Position numbers and translations under genes: made by a program
Notes under the pieces: generated by a model
Databases searched by the model: none
Told to the model about the DNA's origin: nothing
Seen by the model: the letters and a program-made list of their open reading frames with translations, nothing else
In this document: positions 61,780 to 64,000 of the stretch, in pieces
Layout: each line of letters starts with the position of its first letter
How positions within the stretch are numbered: position 1 is the first letter of the stretch
Source of the DNA: Chloroflexota bacterium
GTDB lineage: Bacteria > Chloroflexota > Dehalococcoidia > Lucifugimonadales > UBA3495
Reading direction: 5' to 3'
DNA length: 64,000 nucleotides
NCBI GenBank assembly: GCA_028875055.1
Contig: JAPPGG010000062.1
Span: forward strand, 1-64,000

Positions 61780-64000
61780 CTACGGCCTATCCTGACAGGT
61801 GTCAGTGGAGAACGATCTTCGCGAGATATACGGCAGGCAGCCCGTCAACTGGTTGCCATCCAAATTCAATCTCTCCAGAGCCGGCATATCTGCGAAGAAC
61901 GCAGGTACGGCCCCGCTCAACTGGTTGTCGCCGAGGTACAGCTGCTCCAAGTTCTTCAAGTTTCCGAATTCCGGAGGAATCGGGCCGGTCAGTTGGTTGT
62001 CAGCGAGATTCAAGTACACCAGGCTGGTCAGGTTGCCCAACTCAGCAGGCAGCGGACCAGTCAATCCGGCGTCAATAAACTGGAGGAGTTCCAGGCTGGA
62101 CAGATTTCCGATCTCGGGCGGCAGAGGGCTGCCAAACTGGTTTTCACCCAACGCCAGAGATTTCAGGCTGGTCAGCTTCCCGAGCTCGGGTGGAAGGGGA
62201 CCAGTCAGATTTGTAGAACTTATGCTCAGGGACTCAAGCTTGGTGAGGTTTCCAATCTCCGCAGGAATCTGCCCAGAGAATTGATAAAGGATATTCAAGC
62301 TCTTCAGTTCCGTGAATTGGCCCACCTCTTTCGGAATCGACACGTTTACATTGGCTGGCGGCTCGACAGCCAACTGCAATTCCACGATGCGGCCTCCCTC
62401 ATTGAAAGTGACGCCGGGCCATTCGGCGACCGGTAGATCCTGCATTGCGATTTGAAGGCCGCCGGGTATGGAGTTGTGGATGGCCAGCAGCAACGCGGCA
62501 TCATCACCCACCGCCAGAGTTGTTTCGGCACACCTCTCGTAGCGCGCCACTCCGTGCAGGGGCAAGTCTCCGGGCAGGCAGCCGGTCAGCTGGGTATCGC
62601 CAATAGACAGCGTTGACAAGTTGGTCAGGCTGGCGAACTCGGACGGTATCTGTCCACTAATGGGATTGCCGCCCAGCATCAAGGACTTGAGGCTCACCAG
62701 TTGGCCCATCTCCGGCGGCAGCGGCCCGGACAACTGGTTGCGGCTCAAATGCAGGAACTCAATGCTGCTCAGGTTGCCAATTTCCGGCGGCAGTGACCCT
62801 GACAGTTGGTTGTCGGACAGGTCCAAGATTCTCAGGTTGACCAGGTTGCCAATTTCCGGCGGCAGTGACCCTGACAGTTGGTTGCCGGACAGGTCCAAGT
62901 TTCTCAGGTTGACCAGGTTGCCTATCTCCGCCGGCAGCGGCCCGGACAGGTTCGCATTCTCGAGGGAAAGACCCCGCAGGCCGGTCAGGTTGCCAATCTC
63001 CGGCGGTAGAGACCCCTGCACACCTTCCACCCCGTAGAGGTGGAACTCACTCACCCTTCCGAAGCCGTCCACCTTGACTCCGTACCAGGATTCCAACGGG
63101 TTGTCCGGATGCCATTGATTTATGGGGTTGGTCGATGGGATTTCCCAGTTGGGCCCGCCCGCGGCGTGATAAACAGCCAGCAACGCTGCCTGGTCGCCGC
63201 CGGTGTCGCCAAGCAGCGGGACGGCGTCTCCACAGGCAGGCAGCCCCAGCGCGGTGAACTCATGCTGGCTCAGCAGGGGCACCAGGCCGCCGGGGACGCA
63301 GCCGGTGAACTGGTTTCCGGCTAGGCTGAAAATCTGCAGCCGGGTAAGATTGGCCAGCTCACCCGGTATTACTCCGGTGAGGGCGTTGTTCCCCAAGGAC
63401 AGATCCCGCAAGCGGGTCAGATTCCCCAGCTCCGCCGGCACCGGACCGGATAGCTGGTTGCCTGACAGCTCCAGGGATTCCAGGCTCGTCAAGTTCCCCA
63501 ACTCCGGCGGAATCGGGCCTGTTATCCGGTTATCGTCCAGATCCAATCTGAACAGATTCCTGAGGTTGCCCAGTTGCGGCGGCAGCGGACCGGAGAGATG
63601 GTTGGAGGAAATGAAGACCCCCTCCAGGTTTTCGAGCCTGCCCATTTCCGGCGGCAGAGGCCCGGCCAACTGGTTTTGAAACATAGTAATGTGCTTCAAG
63701 CCTGCGAGATTGCCCATTTCCGGCGGCAATTGCCCAACCATCCCGTTGGCTAACAGCAACAGGTGGGTGACGGCGCCGCTGCGGTCCTCGCCCTTCCATC
63801 CCTGCACCTGTGTGGGCGTAGCGCCATCTTCGGTACTGACCCCGTGCCAGAGGCCGATAGGGGCTTCGCCCAGCCAGAAGCGCTGCCGTTCCCACCCGGG
63901 ACCTCCGGCAGCGTTGTAAAGGGCAACCAGCGCTCCCCGTTCCCCGGTGGCGGGCGGAGGCTGGTGCACATAACCCAACGGCCGGCCATGATACTGGGCG
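61780..64000 (-). CDS. Leucine-rich repeat protein (plant-type LRR), truncated at the window end
   Basis: The visible 730 or so residues are built of about 23-residue LRR units of the form LxxLxxLxLxxNxLxGxLPPEIGNL. Three modules each begin with a cap like ALLAVYHAAGGPNWE...W...WYGVKVDGFGRVSEFHL (near residues 15, 265 and 495) and end with a cysteine-bearing TGCVPGG/TGCLPGD or CLPYIS segment. The same architecture occurs in plant receptor ectodomains. The frame stays open to the window edge, so the N-terminus and any signal peptide are missing here. It may bind proteins or carbohydrates at the cell surface. Confidence 0.82.
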   Translation of the reverse strand, partial: AQYHGRPLGYVHQPPPATGERGALVALYNAAGGPGWERQRFWLGEAPIGLWHGVSTEDGATPTQVQGWKGEDRSGAVTHLLLLANGMVGQLPPEMGNLAGLKHITMFQNQLAGPLPPEMGRLENLEGVFISSNHLSGPLPPQLGNLRNLFRLDLDDNRITGPIPPELGNLTSLESLELSGNQLSGPVPAELGNLTRLRDLSLGNNALTGVIPGELANLTRLQIFSLAGNQFTGCVPGGLVPLLSQHEFTALGLPACGDAVPLLGDTGGDQAALLAVYHAAGGPNWEIPSTNPINQWHPDNPLESWYGVKVDGFGRVSEFHLYGVEGVQGSLPPEIGNLTGLRGLSLENANLSGPLPAEIGNLVNLRNLDLSGNQLSGSLPPEIGNLVNLRILDLSDNQLSGSLPPEIGNLSSIEFLHLSRNQLSGPLPPEMGQLVSLKSLMLGGNPISGQIPSEFASLTNLSTLSIGDTQLTGCLPGDLPLHGVARYERCAETTLAVGDDAALLLAIHNSIPGGLQIAMQDLPVAEWPGVTFNEGGRIVELQLAVEPPANVNVSIPKEVGQFTELKSLNILYQFSGQIPAEIGNLTKLESLSISSTNLTGPLPPELGKLTSLKSLALGENQFGSPLPPEIGNLSSLELLQFIDAGLTGPLPAELGNLTSLVYLNLADNQLTGPIPPEFGNLKNLEQLYLGDNQLSGAVPAFFADMPALERLNLDGNQLTGCLPYISRRSFSTDTCQDRP
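62771..62914. repeat. 72-bp tandem repeat inside the LRR gene
   Basis: Two nearly identical 72-base units (62771-62842 and 62843-62914) encode three LRRs' worth of LPPEIGNLVNLR-LDLSxNQLSGS. Such a recent duplication could easily change copy number. Confidence 0.75.

Noticed and set aside
62771-62914. CRISPR-like repeat
   Set aside because: The repeated units are contiguous coding LRR modules without spacers.

Overview
The window is about 60% GC and gene-dense, with many one-base and ATGA-type start/stop overlaps and several TTG or GTG starts. Its gene content suggests a member of the Chloroflexota, perhaps a SAR202 or other Dehalococcoidia-like heterotroph: CaiB/BaiF CoA-transferase, short-chain dehydrogenases, a luciferase-like flavin enzyme, an FMN hydroxy-acid oxidase, two 2-oxoacid:ferredoxin oxidoreductases, a fused ChlI/ChlD-type chelatase and CbtAB. 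This placement is inference from gene content; no rRNA or other direct marker is present.

Layout. 1-3.4 kb: cobalt uptake (cbtB, cbtA) and a ChlI-ChlD-type chelatase ATPase. 3.8-7.8 kb: glycyl-tRNA synthetase, biotin ligase, and two SDR genes, the second lacking the catalytic Tyr and Lys. 7.9-14.3 kb: a compact histidine cluster hisZ-hisG-(phospholipase C-like)-hisD-hisC-hisB ending at a strong terminator. 14.4-20 kb: enoyl-CoA hydratase, an NfeD/SPFH membrane pair, DUF429 and meaB. 20.2-22.4 kb: a cysteinyl-tRNA synthetase fused in frame to a family 2 glycosyltransferase. 22.6-22.9 kb: a small MITE-like element with 9-bp target duplications, next to a second dispersed repeat. 23-29.6 kb: a tandem CaiB/BaiF gene broken by one base, a cyclophilin-like protein, an FAD oxidase, FmdB and DUF971 proteins, and a ThDP enzyme.

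29.8-36.1 kb: two AT-richer genes of unknown function (a DUF5677-like protein and a possible PD-(D/E)XK nuclease) bracket a GntR/FadR regulator and a three-gene operon that resembles oxalate oxidoreductase. The regulator has a consensus promoter and a palindromic operator. 36.2-45.9 kb: FMN hydroxy-acid oxidase, TenA, double-hotdog, TPR, GNAT, SDR, amidohydrolase, luciferase-like and acyl-CoA ligase genes. 45.9-49.1 kb: a second, diverged oxidoreductase operon with the same gene order. 49.3-53.4 kb: alpha/beta hydrolase, cupin, dxs and a GPP34 protein.

53.7-64 kb is accessory and probably mobile: a large serine recombinase, a lipoprotein, an antidote-like HTH protein without a visible toxin, an excisionase-like HTH protein with a coiled coil and a C-terminal membrane anchor, a replication-relaxation-like protein, a small-protein/aspartic-protease bicistron, an XRE regulator, a membrane protein and a leucine-rich-repeat protein that runs off the window end. 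No rRNA, tRNA or CRISPR array was recognised.
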